Assembly: GCA_964423615.1 (NCBI GenBank)
Contig: CAYRFQ010000070.1
Location: 1 to 40,639, forward strand
Reading direction: 5' to 3'
Origin: CAYRFQ01 sp964423615
Lineage (GTDB): Bacteria; Planctomycetota; Planctomycetia; Gemmatales; Gemmataceae
DNA length: 40,639 bases
Shown here: positions 14,620 to 23,433 of the stretch, piece after piece
Position numbering within the stretch: position 1 is the stretch's first letter
Layout of the letters: every line of letters begins with the position of its first letter
Notes under the pieces: generated by a model
Told to the model about the DNA's origin: nothing
Seen by the model: only the letters and a program-made list of their open reading frames with translations
The model's database searches: none
Translations under genes and position numbers: made by a program

Positions 14620-15507
14620 CTAGGGTGTTAGCTTCGTTCCCCGACTGCCCAACGGAGCAGTACGACGGGAGTAATCGACTTCGTTCGAACCATGGCCCGA
14701 CGACGATTCGGTGAGCAGCGCCTCAGGTTCGTACAAACGGTTGACGAGGTGTTCGGTGCAATACGACTGGCAATCGATGACGAGAGCCTCTTCTTCTCGT
14801 TGCACGGAGTGGAGTAGAAACATCATGCCTAAACTCAGCACTAACGCGATCAGCGTACTATCAAAAGCCACATTGAGATGTTCGGTCGCCCCGTGGATGA
14901 GTTGGGCGGTTTCGAGGTCCGTGTGACCGGCCATCGTCAGACTTCCAGCCAACCCGCGAACGGTCCCAAGAAAGCCAATAGCAGGTATCGCCCAAGCTAG
15001 ATAATGCACAGTCGCCATCGTTGACACCAGACGTCCTAAATCCACTTCTGCTTGAGTACGGACGGCCTCACTTGCATCCTTACTCGAACGCATCAAAATG
15101 AATTTTCCAAGAGCAAGACGAATCATGTTTCCAAGGATGAACGGTCCCTTATCTTGCATCACTTGCTCGGACTTACGTTGGAGCGGCCGAGCATCTTCGA
15201 CAAGGATCCGGTCTCCTTCTTTCGTCGGCAACAAGTTGAACTTGAAAGAACGCCGCTGTCGTCGGACTTCTGCGTAACGGCTAAACAGGATCAGGCATCC
15301 CCAGGTAAAACAGCAGTAACAGGCTATTTGTTCCGGACCAAACAACAGACGGCCCCAACGTTCCGGGGACCAACTCGACCACATTGCCGCCCCCAAGTTG
15401 GGCGACAACCCTTGCCAGATGGGAACGCAAATGGCTCCTACGATCACGACCGTCAACACCAGGAGTGGAAGTTCGCGTGTCGGCCTGTGAGATAATTTTA
15501 GCGGCAT
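14620..15507 (-). CDS. MotA/TolQ/ExbB-type proton channel family protein
   Basis: Protein of 295 residues, inner membrane. Hydrophobic segments lie near 13-32, 57-76, 165-190 and 213-235, with a cytoplasmic loop between the second and third, as in MotA/TolQ/ExbB. The family signature is clear: AIPAIGFLGTVRGLAGSL (third segment) and LNVAFDSTLIALVLSLGMMF (fourth). Such proteins form pentamers that use the proton or sodium gradient to move a partner with one TM. The normal partner (MotB, TolR, ExbD, ZorB) is absent; the nearest single-TM protein is the VWA protein two genes on. It is the first gene of the minus-strand cluster; a weak AGGGA site precedes the ATG. A 534-base divergent region separates it from the DUF1559 kinase gene. 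Family assignment is firm, partner and purpose inferred. Confidence 0.88.
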   Translation of the reverse strand: MPLKLSHRPTRELPLLVLTVVIVGAICVPIWQGLSPNLGAAMWSSWSPERWGRLLFGPEQIACYCCFTWGCLILFSRYAEVRRQRRSFKFNLLPTKEGDRILVEDARPLQRKSEQVMQDKGPFILGNMIRLALGKFILMRSSKDASEAVRTQAEVDLGRLVSTMATVHYLAWAIPAIGFLGTVRGLAGSLTMAGHTDLETAQLIHGATEHLNVAFDSTLIALVLSLGMMFLLHSVQREEEALVIDCQSYCTEHLVNRLYEPEALLTESSSGHGSNEVDYSRRTAPLGSRGTKLTP

Positions 15508-16041
15508 GAACGCATCCCTGCTATTGGGTTGCCGATGTCATCCTTCCAACGCACAAAACGGAATGACGAGGGCAGAGACAAACTCCGCCTTCATCCATCC
15601 GACTTCTACTTTCTTCCAGACAGTGTGTACCAACAGCAGCCGAACGGGTCAACTGGAGGAGTGCTCAGGGGATTTTGGAAATGGGTTGAAACTGCGTGCC
15701 ATTGGTCAACGTAAGTTCTTGACTTGGCGTAACCCTGTTCGCGAACAGAGGTCGGAAGGAATCCTGTCCACAAGGGCCATCGGAGAAATAGGTGCTGTAC
15801 CTGAAAGGTTTTGAAGCTCCGAAAGGCCCCAGATTCTAGCCAGGTGACGCTTGCAGACGTGGAACGCAAAAAACCGGACACGTATCCATTTCGCGTTCCT
15901 GCGGCTTTGAAACTACGCAAAGACAACAACCCTCCATTGTCTATCGTCATCCTTCCGTTGTTCACCTCTCTGGTTGTGACGCTTCTGATGACCAGTTATA
16001 ATCTACTTAATTCTTCCTACACTCCATCAACCGGGTGAGAC
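15508..16041. other. Divergent intergenic region
   Basis: Separates the MotA-like gene (minus) from the DUF1559 kinase gene (plus). A good plus-strand promoter is visible at 15974-16002. No gene is supported; the minus-strand promoter was not found by eye. Confidence 0.55.
15974..16002 (+). promoter_or_regulatory. Sigma-70-like promoter of the kinase-DUF1559 gene
   Basis: TTGTGA (15974-15979), a 17-base spacer and a perfect TATAAT (15997-16002). Transcription would start near 16009, leaving a leader of about 33 bases before the ATG at 16042. Confidence 0.6.
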
Positions 16042-18492
16042 ATGATTGTATTCGAGTGCAAAGGGTGTGCGCGGAAACTACGAACCAAAGATCATCTCTC
16101 GGGGAAATCCATCCGATGTCCTGGATGCGCTCACGTTGTGCGGGTCCCGGAAGCAATGACTCAAAGTGTGATGTCGGGCGGCCAAGCTGAGCAACCCACC
16201 CTCCCACCGAACACAACGCCTCCACGAACGCATCCGCAAGAACCAGAGACTCTCCCTCCCGAATCCTCTCCTTCAAGCCAAGCCGTCACGCAAGACGCCT
16301 TGAAACATCCAAGAGAGGAAACTCTGCCGGGCGGGACAACGCTGTCGATTCCGGGATACGAAATCCTGTCCGAACTCGGTCGGGGTGGGATGGGTGTCAT
16401 CTACAAGGCTCGCCAACATCAACCCCGTCGGTTTGTCGCGTTGAAGATGATTCTCACCGGCGAATACGCCAACTCGGACGAACTAGCTCGCTTTCAGGCG
16501 GAAGCCGAGGCGGTGGCGAAAATCCAACACCCCAACATCGTTAAAGTCCACCAAGTTGCCGAACACCAGGGTCACCCCTATTTGACATTGGAATACGTCG
16601 ATGGTGGGAACTTGGCCCAGTATCTGAAAGAGACACAACTGGGACCAAGACAGGCGGCTCTGTTAGTCCTTACGCTGGCTGATGCTATTCACAAGGCCCA
16701 CAAAAAAGGAATCATCCACCGGGACTTGAAGCCTGCCAACATCTTGTTGAGCACAGAAAACTCAGACGAAGCATTACCGTTTCAGCCGAAGGTGGCCGAC
16801 TTCGGTTTGGCCAAACAACTCGAAGGCATGGCCAGCGTGGCGCCTGCCGGACCGAAAACCCAATCGGGTGCGATCATGGGGACGCCTAGTTACATGGCAC
16901 CCGAGCAAGCCGCCGGAAAAACCAAGATGATCGGTCCGGAGACTGACATTTATGCCTTGGGAGCGATCTTGTATGAGTTGCTAACGGGTAACCCCCCGTT
17001 CCAGGGTGGAAAGACGATTGATGTGTTGCTCAAAGTCACGAACGAAGATCCTGTCCCACCCCGACAACTCGCTCCAGACACTCCGCGGGACCTGGAAACG
17101 ATCTGTCTGAAATGTCTCCAGAAGGAGCCCAAAAAACGCTACCAAACGGCCAAAGAGTTGGCCGACGATTTGGATCGTCACCTGGATGGCCAACCCATCA
17201 AAGCCCGACCTCAAGGGACATTCGAGTCTTTCACCCGCTGGCTGCGGAAACGAAAGGAGATAGCTTATCTCGCGATCGGCAGCGTGGCTGCTCTGGGCGT
17301 GATTGGCCTTGTGATTGCCTTGAGTGTTCTTGGGCCAAAGCGTGAAGTCCCTCAACCACCTGTCGTTGACAGCGGTAAGACGACTGCCGAGAATAGAGGG
17401 AGCGGAGTTATCGAGACCATCAAACAGATACAACTGGAGTCCGCCAAGGTCACGAGCACGAATAATTTGAGACATATCGGACTCGCTCTGCATGGTTACC
17501 ATGACACGATTCTGGGACTTCCTTTTCCGGCTGTCTACGACAAACAGACCGGCCGACCTCTCTTGAGTTGGCGGGTCAAACTTTTGCCATACCTTGACCC
17601 TGGCCTGCAACCCCTTTATCACCAGTTTCGTTTGAACGAGCCGTGGGACAGTCCTCACAACAAGAAACTCTTGGCCAAAATGCCCGAAGTCTACGAAATT
17701 CCGTGGGGACCAAACAAGGGTGCGAAGGGCGTGACCTGTTACCAAGCCATTGTCGGCCCCAAGACAGCATTCGAACCACCAAGTCTCCGGAAAAATCGCT
17801 TCGGTCGTGTTGACCGCCTCAAGTTAGGGCGGATTACTGACGGGACAAGCAATACCTTGGCTATCGTGGAAGCCGCCACCCCTGTTGAATGGACGAAACC
17901 GGCAGATATTCCTTACGACCCGCAAGGACCCCTTCCGAAAATTGGTGGGCCGTTCCGCGAAGAGGGCATTGCCCACGTGTGCTTCTTGGATGGTTCTGTG
18001 TTGCCGGCGAAACTCAATATCCCGGCGAAAACGTTGCGCGCCCTCATCGAGTACAATGACGGCATGCTCGTACCCAACGATTGGCGTTCAGAAACTCCTC
18101 GTCCGAAGAACTTCCCCCTTCAGAGGAATTCTTTGCCACCGAAGAAGACTCGTGAGGTCGTGAAACTGAAGTCCGACCGATCGAGTGTCAATGGTCGCCT
18201 AACCTATCAAGGAAAACCTGTCCCGGGCGCTGTTGTGACGTTCCATCGATCAGACAATGTAGCGTACAAAACGCTGGCCCAAGACACCACAGAAGCTGAT
18301 GGCTCTTTTCAGATCAAGCCTACCGGAGGACGAACCACTGGCACTCCACGGGCGGGAGGGCACGTGGTAACGATTGCCTTGTCCAACAATGGTAAGTCCA
18401 AAATCCCAGCCAAGTATGCCGATGTCAAGACATCTCCGTTGCGAGTCGAATTGAGGAGTAGCCCCATGACTGTCAATTTCGACTTGAAATGA
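16042..18492 (+). CDS. Zinc-ribbon Ser/Thr protein kinase with TM segment and DUF1559 domain
   Basis: Protein of 816 residues. Residues 5-31 hold two CxxC pairs (CKGC, CPGC), a zinc ribbon. Residues about 105-380 form a complete kinase: GRGGMG (113-118), K135, HRDLKPAN (226-233), DFG (253-255), APE (287-289). A single membrane segment lies at about 407-431. Outside, residues about 460-690 resemble the planctomycete DUF1559 domain: NNLRHIGLALHGYHDT, DGTSNTLAIVE and a CFLDGSV motif. The last 90 residues (NGRLTYQGKPVPGAVVTFHR onward) resemble a carboxypeptidase-regulatory-like beta domain. The layout suggests a transmembrane receptor kinase with an external sensing part. DUF1559 normally occurs in secreted pseudopilin-like proteins, so the fusion is notable. 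Expressed alone from the promoter at 15974. Confidence 0.88.
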   Translation: MIVFECKGCARKLRTKDHLSGKSIRCPGCAHVVRVPEAMTQSVMSGGQAEQPTLPPNTTPPRTHPQEPETLPPESSPSSQAVTQDALKHPREETLPGGTTLSIPGYEILSELGRGGMGVIYKARQHQPRRFVALKMILTGEYANSDELARFQAEAEAVAKIQHPNIVKVHQVAEHQGHPYLTLEYVDGGNLAQYLKETQLGPRQAALLVLTLADAIHKAHKKGIIHRDLKPANILLSTENSDEALPFQPKVADFGLAKQLEGMASVAPAGPKTQSGAIMGTPSYMAPEQAAGKTKMIGPETDIYALGAILYELLTGNPPFQGGKTIDVLLKVTNEDPVPPRQLAPDTPRDLETICLKCLQKEPKKRYQTAKELADDLDRHLDGQPIKARPQGTFESFTRWLRKRKEIAYLAIGSVAALGVIGLVIALSVLGPKREVPQPPVVDSGKTTAENRGSGVIETIKQIQLESAKVTSTNNLRHIGLALHGYHDTILGLPFPAVYDKQTGRPLLSWRVKLLPYLDPGLQPLYHQFRLNEPWDSPHNKKLLAKMPEVYEIPWGPNKGAKGVTCYQAIVGPKTAFEPPSLRKNRFGRVDRLKLGRITDGTSNTLAIVEAATPVEWTKPADIPYDPQGPLPKIGGPFREEGIAHVCFLDGSVLPAKLNIPAKTLRALIEYNDGMLVPNDWRSETPRPKNFPLQRNSLPPKKTREVVKLKSDRSSVNGRLTYQGKPVPGAVVTFHRSDNVAYKTLAQDTTEADGSFQIKPTGGRTTGTPRAGGHVVTIALSNNGKSKIPAKYADVKTSPLRVELRSSPMTVNFDLK

Positions 18493-18586
18493 TGCCTTGG
18501 GATTCTTCCCGCATCGAGGCTAAATTCTATTCAGAACTGCGCGAGAAAAGTAACGGGTACGACGACTCCCCAACCAACTGTTCCGA

Positions 18587-19549
18587 TCAAGGCTCGGACC
18601 TGAGGTCGGCCGAGCTGACTTCTCCGTCGAAGACCTTTTGGGCGAGTGCCACGTCTTGGTTGAGTTGGGCCTTGAGTTCTTCCACCCCAGAGAAAGGCCG
18701 AGTGTCGCGGAGTTTGTCCAAGAAATCGATTTCGATGGTTTCGCCGTAGATGTCCCCGTCGAAACCAATGATGTGGATTTCGATTTTCAAGGCATCTTCG
18801 CCGAACGTTGGGTTCGGCCCAATATTGGCCGCACCTGCCCAGGAGGCTCCTTTCACGACTGCTCGCACTGCGTACACACCAACTCCTGGAATCATCGTCT
18901 GGACTTCGTCCAGGTTCGCGGTCGGAAAGCCAATCGTGTTGCCCCGTCGTTGCCCAACGCAGACCTTGCCCGACAAACGATACGTCCGACCGAGAAGATT
19001 CCAGGCCGTCCGGACATCTCCCTTGCCGAGGGCGCCTCGAATCCGACTGCTCGAGACTGGAAGGTCGGCCATTTGCAGCGGCTGCACGAGATCAAATTTC
19101 ATTCCCGCTTCGTCGCAGTATGCCTTCAACGTGTTGATGTCGCCCTCACGGTTTTTGCCGAAGCCAAAGTTGAACCCCGGTACGATCGCCTTTGGTTGAA
19201 TCTTGTCACGGATGACGACGTCAAAAAATTCCTTCGCCCGAAGTTCCAGCAAATCGTGGGTCGTGTGCAAAACCAAAACGTGGTTAGCTCCCGCCATTTG
19301 GAGGAGGTCGGCCCGATAGTCCATCGTTGTCAACAACGGAGGAGGAGTCGTGGTCATCAGTAAGTCGCGAGGGTGCGGATCGAATGTCAGGACGACCGCC
19401 GGTCGCGACAGGGCGTCGGCTTGGCAGCGAAGTTCCGCAAGCAGCGCTTGGTGTCCGAGGTGGACGCCATCGAAATTACCGATGGTCAGCGCACACCCCT
19501 GGATTCCGAGACGGAGCGGGTCGGTCCAATGGAAGTAGTGGGCTTTCAT
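18587..19549 (-). CDS. ribF: Bifunctional riboflavin kinase/FAD synthetase RibF
   Basis: Protein of 320 residues that phosphorylates riboflavin to FMN and adenylates FMN to FAD. The N-terminal adenylyltransferase domain shows LTIGNFDGVHLGHQALL (nucleotide-binding HxGH type motif), TFDPHPRDLL, PGFNFGFGKNREGD and the SSSRIRGAL loop. The C-terminal flavokinase domain shows GKVCVGQRRGNTIGFPTANL and GVYAVRAVV, ANIGPNPTFG and IHIIGFDGDIYGETIEIDFL. Length is normal for the family. It follows the cysteine desulfurase gene by 44 bases on the same strand, so the two are probably co-transcribed. The ribosome-binding site is weak. UbiX in the same window consumes FMN, but it is 14 kb away and this is probably coincidence. 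Confidence 0.96.
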   Translation of the reverse strand: MKAHYFHWTDPLRLGIQGCALTIGNFDGVHLGHQALLAELRCQADALSRPAVVLTFDPHPRDLLMTTTPPPLLTTMDYRADLLQMAGANHVLVLHTTHDLLELRAKEFFDVVIRDKIQPKAIVPGFNFGFGKNREGDINTLKAYCDEAGMKFDLVQPLQMADLPVSSSRIRGALGKGDVRTAWNLLGRTYRLSGKVCVGQRRGNTIGFPTANLDEVQTMIPGVGVYAVRAVVKGASWAGAANIGPNPTFGEDALKIEIHIIGFDGDIYGETIEIDFLDKLRDTRPFSGVEELKAQLNQDVALAQKVFDGEVSSADLRSEP

Positions 19550-19593
19550 CGGCAGGTTCGTTGGAAGCTATGGCTCGTTGCAGCGCGGAGATT

Positions 19594-20733
19594 TTAGAGG
19601 ACAATTTCGGAGAGCGCGTCGCACAACGCGTCTATGTCGTCTTGGGTGTTAAAGGGGCCGGGGCTCACTCGGATTGTCCCCTCGGGAAACGTCCCAACAG
19701 CCTTGTGGACGTAAGGAGCACAATGCAAACCAGGACGCACGGCGATGTCAAAGGCTTCGTCAAGAACTCCGCCCAGTTCCGTCGCGTCCAGAGCTAGACA
19801 CCGAATGCTCGTCGTGGCTACGTGTTTCGTTACGTCGCGATGACCGAATACTTCAAACAATGGGTTGTCGTCGAGGCGGTGCCAGAGGCGTTCAAGGAGT
19901 TTCATCTCCTTGGTGTGAAGGCTTTCCAAACCCTGCTCTTGGACGAAATGAATTCCTGCCGTTAGGCCCGCCACACCGAGGACGTTGGGCGTCCCGCCTT
20001 CCAGATAGTACGGGAACTCGGTGGGTTGGGTCTCGCTCGACGAATCCCCGCCGGTCCCACCTTCCCGCCAAGGCATGACTTGGGCTCTTGGTCCCACATA
20101 AAGTGCGCCTGTCCCCGTTGGTCCCATCAGACTCTTGTGGCCGGGGAACGCTAGAAGGTCAATCTTCGCGGCTTGGATGTCTATGGGTATGACGCCTACC
20201 GTTTGAGCCGCATCGACCAGGAAGAGGACATCGTGCTCGCGTGCGATGGCACCAATTTCAGGAACCGGTTGGATCGTTCCCAGGACGTTACTCGCGTGGG
20301 TGATGGCGATCAACTTCGTATTGGGCGTAATGGCTTGTCGAACAGCCTCCGGATCGATCGTTCCCGAACCATCGGCATCAACACGGGTGAGCGTAATTTT
20401 TCCGGCAAGCTCCATGGCCCGAAGGGGACGACTGACGCTGTTGTGTTCGAGGTCGGTCGTGATGACGTGGTCGCCTTCATTTAACACGCCTTTGAAAGCC
20501 ATGTTCAAGGCGTCGGTACAGTTGAGAGTGAAGATAAAGTGATCGGGGCTGTGGCCGCGCAGGAATTGGTTGAGCACGTGGCGGCCGTCGTCGAGTGCGT
20601 GCTCGGCGGCGAGAGCCATTTTGTGTCCGGCGCGACCTGGATTGGCGAGGTGTTCGCGAGCAAACCGGTCGAGCGCCTGGTACACCGATTCTGGTTTCGG
20701 AAAGCTCGTTGCGGCGTTATCGAGGTATATCAT
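19594..20733 (-). CDS. Cysteine desulfurase family protein (aminotransferase class V)
   Basis: Protein of 379 residues, PLP-dependent, expected to take sulfur from cysteine as an enzyme-bound persulfide. Evidence: N-terminus MIYLDNAATSFPKPESVYQAL, the HNSVSRPLRAMEL segment, the cofactor Asp region FLVDAAQTVGVIPIDI, the lysine motif AFPGHKSLMGPTGTGALYVG and the catalytic cysteine loop RPGLHCAPYVH (C338) followed by GTIRVSPGPFNT. These fit the NifS/SufS-like subgroup TIGR01977. No scaffold (IscU/SufU) gene is adjacent, so a role in Fe-S assembly or in sulfur supply for other cofactors cannot be decided. It is the first gene of a two-gene unit with ribF. Confidence 0.92.
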   Translation of the reverse strand: MIYLDNAATSFPKPESVYQALDRFAREHLANPGRAGHKMALAAEHALDDGRHVLNQFLRGHSPDHFIFTLNCTDALNMAFKGVLNEGDHVITTDLEHNSVSRPLRAMELAGKITLTRVDADGSGTIDPEAVRQAITPNTKLIAITHASNVLGTIQPVPEIGAIAREHDVLFLVDAAQTVGVIPIDIQAAKIDLLAFPGHKSLMGPTGTGALYVGPRAQVMPWREGGTGGDSSSETQPTEFPYYLEGGTPNVLGVAGLTAGIHFVQEQGLESLHTKEMKLLERLWHRLDDNPLFEVFGHRDVTKHVATTSIRCLALDATELGGVLDEAFDIAVRPGLHCAPYVHKAVGTFPEGTIRVSPGPFNTQDDIDALCDALSEIVL

Positions 20734-21004
20734 ATGTTGAGTGTCGAAAGTCAGAAGTCCAATTGGTTCCTTTGGATTTTGGAATCATGGGGTTGGTTGG
20801 CCTATCTCACCCCCGTTTGAAGTGCCAGTGAGAGATTGTAGTGAGATGTTTGATTTGGTCTTCGGCCAATTAGGAAGTACACCGCCGACCTCTTAACAAA
20901 CGACAACACTTGCATCTCTGGTTCGAGCACCAATACCCGATCCAAAAAACCAAAAGAAGACCCGGTCTCAAAAGGAAAGCCTCATAGACATGTTATATAC
21001 AATA

Positions 21005-21964
21005 TCAAATTTCCGCTGGAGTTGCAGCCGGTAGCTTGGCTGCTGACTGTTCCTTGCCATGCCAACGCCGGATTCGCAACGTCAGAGGCAATGCCGCACC
21101 TATCGAGGCGGGACCGTAAAACAACACGACGAACATCACCTGTTTGCCGATGGAACTCTCGGAGGCCGGAAACAGCAGCGTGGCGAGCAGAATCCCAAGA
21201 TAGACATTGCGGATCGTGGCCTCGATTCCTACGGCGACCCAGTCTCGTGTTGGCCATCCTGAAAAACGAATCGGCAACATGGCGCATTGCTGCGTCAGAA
21301 TACAGAAGGCCAGGATCGCAATCGGGGCTCGCCAGCCATGTTCGCCAACTTCAATTCGGCTAGCCCCAATAGCCCCGACTACCATGATCCCGACGAACAC
21401 AAAGCCCAAAATCAGACACACTAGCGAAATCCGTTGTCGGAAGTCCGGGGCGATTCGGGCCAACCACATACCAATACCAAGCGGCAGGAGTAAGAAAAAC
21501 GAAATCTCACGCACGATTCCCAGGACTGGCATCTCGAATTGCGAACCGACAGCGACGTCGTCGCCTGTGACCAAGAAGTTGCTCAGGAATCGTAAGACCA
21601 GCGGAATCGTGGCGATGGCAATGAGGGTGGCCGTCGCCGAGAGTGCAATCGAGAGCGCGACGTTGCTTCGGCTCAAGTACGTGAAGGCGTTCGAGAGTGT
21701 ACCTCCCGGCAGGGCCGCGATGAGCAAAAGGCCGAATGCCAGTCCCGTTTCGAGCCCTGCGACCCAACCCACCAAGAGTGCGAGGAATGGTGTGACGACC
21801 AACTCGACGGTCAGTCCATAGAGCAAGGCCGCGGGTTGACGAAAGACTGGTGCGAAGTCCGAGAGGGAAAGCGTGACGCCCATACCCAACATGAATAGCA
21901 CGAGTTGGATTTGGGCGAGCACTTGCTCGTATTTGGGATACAGTTCGAACAGTTCGGTCAACAT
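21005..21964 (-). CDS. Bile acid:sodium symporter family transporter
   Basis: Inner-membrane protein of 319 residues with nine or ten hydrophobic segments. It starts with LAQIQLVLFMLGMGVTLSLSDF and contains AALPGGTLSNAFTYLSRSNVALSIALSATATLIAIATIPLVL, the SBF-family crossover region with conserved Gly, Ser, Asn and Thr. Members are sodium-coupled carriers of organic anions or of small metabolites; the substrate cannot be read from sequence. An ACR3-type arsenite exporter is less likely because its characteristic cysteine motif is not seen. The start lies 42 bases after the end of the TolC-like gene on the same strand, so the two may be one unit. Confidence 0.88.
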   Translation of the reverse strand: MLTELFELYPKYEQVLAQIQLVLFMLGMGVTLSLSDFAPVFRQPAALLYGLTVELVVTPFLALLVGWVAGLETGLAFGLLLIAALPGGTLSNAFTYLSRSNVALSIALSATATLIAIATIPLVLRFLSNFLVTGDDVAVGSQFEMPVLGIVREISFFLLLPLGIGMWLARIAPDFRQRISLVCLILGFVFVGIMVVGAIGASRIEVGEHGWRAPIAILAFCILTQQCAMLPIRFSGWPTRDWVAVGIEATIRNVYLGILLATLLFPASESSIGKQVMFVVLFYGPASIGAALPLTLRIRRWHGKEQSAAKLPAATPAEI

Positions 21965-22006
21965 TGTCGGGTCACTTTCAGGGCCTTCGGAGAGTCCATG
22001 CAGACT

Positions 22007-23320
22007 TTATTTCGAAATCGCCGTCGGAGGCCAGTGTGGTTCAAGGAGCAGACCCGAAATTTCACTGGCTGCTTGCCAGGCCTTGGATCGAGCCTCAAGG
22101 TATTCGAGTCGAGCTTCTGCCACCGTCCGTTGAGCCGCCAGGACACGAAGGTAGGCGAACTCTCCTCCTCGAAAACCAGCCACTGCTAATTTATAGGCTT
22201 CGCGGGCATCCTGGAGGATGTCCTTTTGATAAAGCTCTGCCCGTTTCTTCGCAGATTGGTACTTGCCGAATGCCTGAGCGATTTGACGAGCCAGTTCGTT
22301 CTGTCTTCGATTGACCTCGAGGTGGGCCTGCGACAGAATGGCTTGGGCTGCAAGAATGTTTCCTTGGTTTCGGTCAAAGAGGGGAAGAGGAACGTTCACA
22401 CCGAGCATCCAATCGTCGCTTTTGTTTTGATTTTGGCGGATGTATCCGGCGCTGACGGTGACGTTCGGAATCTTCTCGACCTCGGCACGTCGCAAAGCAA
22501 TTTCGGCCTTCGTGACCGCAACGTGGGCTGCGAGAACCCGAGGATGTCTGTGCATTACGATCTTCTGGGCGACATCCAAACGATACTCCGGGAGGGGATA
22601 TTCCAAACTACCACCAACTTCCGCGACGGGCAAATTGGGAACTCCCACGGTCGCCACGAGTTCTCGCCACACAGCCGTTCGCTGCTCGACTGTGGCTTCA
22701 TATCGGGCTACGAGTTGGTTCTTGGCGACGGCAAACTGGAGGACATCTAACTTGGCGATTTGTTGGGCTTTTTCGAGTTGCTGGGCCAGACGATAGGAAG
22801 CAGACGCGAGGTCGCGCAGCTCGGACAGAACCGTGAGTTTTTGTTGGAGCGTCAGGTACTCGAAAAACTTCCTGCGAATACGGACGACGAGGGAAAACGT
22901 TTGGTCGGTGATTCTCAGAGTCACCTGATTGACGGTCCCATCCGCAATCTTTCGATCGAGTTTGAGTTTACGAGCCGTCACAATTTCCTGGGAGATGATC
23001 GGAAAGGCGTTGATGCCTCCGGTTCCTAGTCGGTCACCGAGTTCTACAAAATCACCTGTGAGCGTGGGGTTGGGATAAAGCCCCGCTTGGAGGCTCTTGC
23101 CCTGAGCAGCCTTGACGGCGAATCGTGCTTGTTGGAGTTCGGGGCTGTGCTGGAGTCCCAGAGAGACCAAGTTTCGCAATCGAACACGTTTCGGCGTCAC
23201 CGGCGCCGCTAATCGAGCAGAAGGAGGAAGTCGTTCTTGGCAGGATGCGAAGGGAGCGAGGAAACTGATGAATGCGAGGATCAAAAACCCTTGGCATTCC
23301 TTGCCAAATAAAGCATCCAT
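22007..23320 (-). CDS. TolC-family outer membrane efflux protein
   Basis: Protein of 437 residues of the TolC/CusC/CzcC type, an outer membrane channel-tunnel for efflux pumps. The N-terminal export signal (about 1-26) ends in FASC, which approximates a lipobox, so it may be a lipoprotein like CusC. Then come the two helical OEP repeats: LRNLVSLGLQHSPELQQARFAVKAAQG...GLYPNPTLTGDF and LDVAQKIVMHRHPRVLAAHVAVTKAEIALRRAEVEKIPNVTVSAGYI, and the typical VNVPLPLFDRNQGNI motif with a heptad-rich helix after it. No inner-membrane pump or adaptor gene is beside it; the neighbour is an SBF carrier. TTGGAG lies ten bases before the ATG. Confidence 0.9.
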   Translation of the reverse strand: MDALFGKECQGFLILAFISFLAPFASCQERLPPSARLAAPVTPKRVRLRNLVSLGLQHSPELQQARFAVKAAQGKSLQAGLYPNPTLTGDFVELGDRLGTGGINAFPIISQEIVTARKLKLDRKIADGTVNQVTLRITDQTFSLVVRIRRKFFEYLTLQQKLTVLSELRDLASASYRLAQQLEKAQQIAKLDVLQFAVAKNQLVARYEATVEQRTAVWRELVATVGVPNLPVAEVGGSLEYPLPEYRLDVAQKIVMHRHPRVLAAHVAVTKAEIALRRAEVEKIPNVTVSAGYIRQNQNKSDDWMLGVNVPLPLFDRNQGNILAAQAILSQAHLEVNRRQNELARQIAQAFGKYQSAKKRAELYQKDILQDAREAYKLAVAGFRGGEFAYLRVLAAQRTVAEARLEYLEARSKAWQAASEISGLLLEPHWPPTAISK

Positions 23321-23433
23321 GGAAAAACAACTCCAAAGAAAGGGAAAAGGGCGGTGTTGGGTTCTTTGTTGGTCAAGCGAACAAAGTTGTCATTTGGTGT
23401 TGTGAGTATTCAGATGCCCTTTCCCCATTCATT

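Noticed and set aside
21005..23320. SBF carrier plus TolC as an arsenic or metal resistance operon
   Set aside because: No ArsR, ArsC, RND pump or adaptor gene is present, and the carrier lacks the ACR3 cysteine motif that could be seen.
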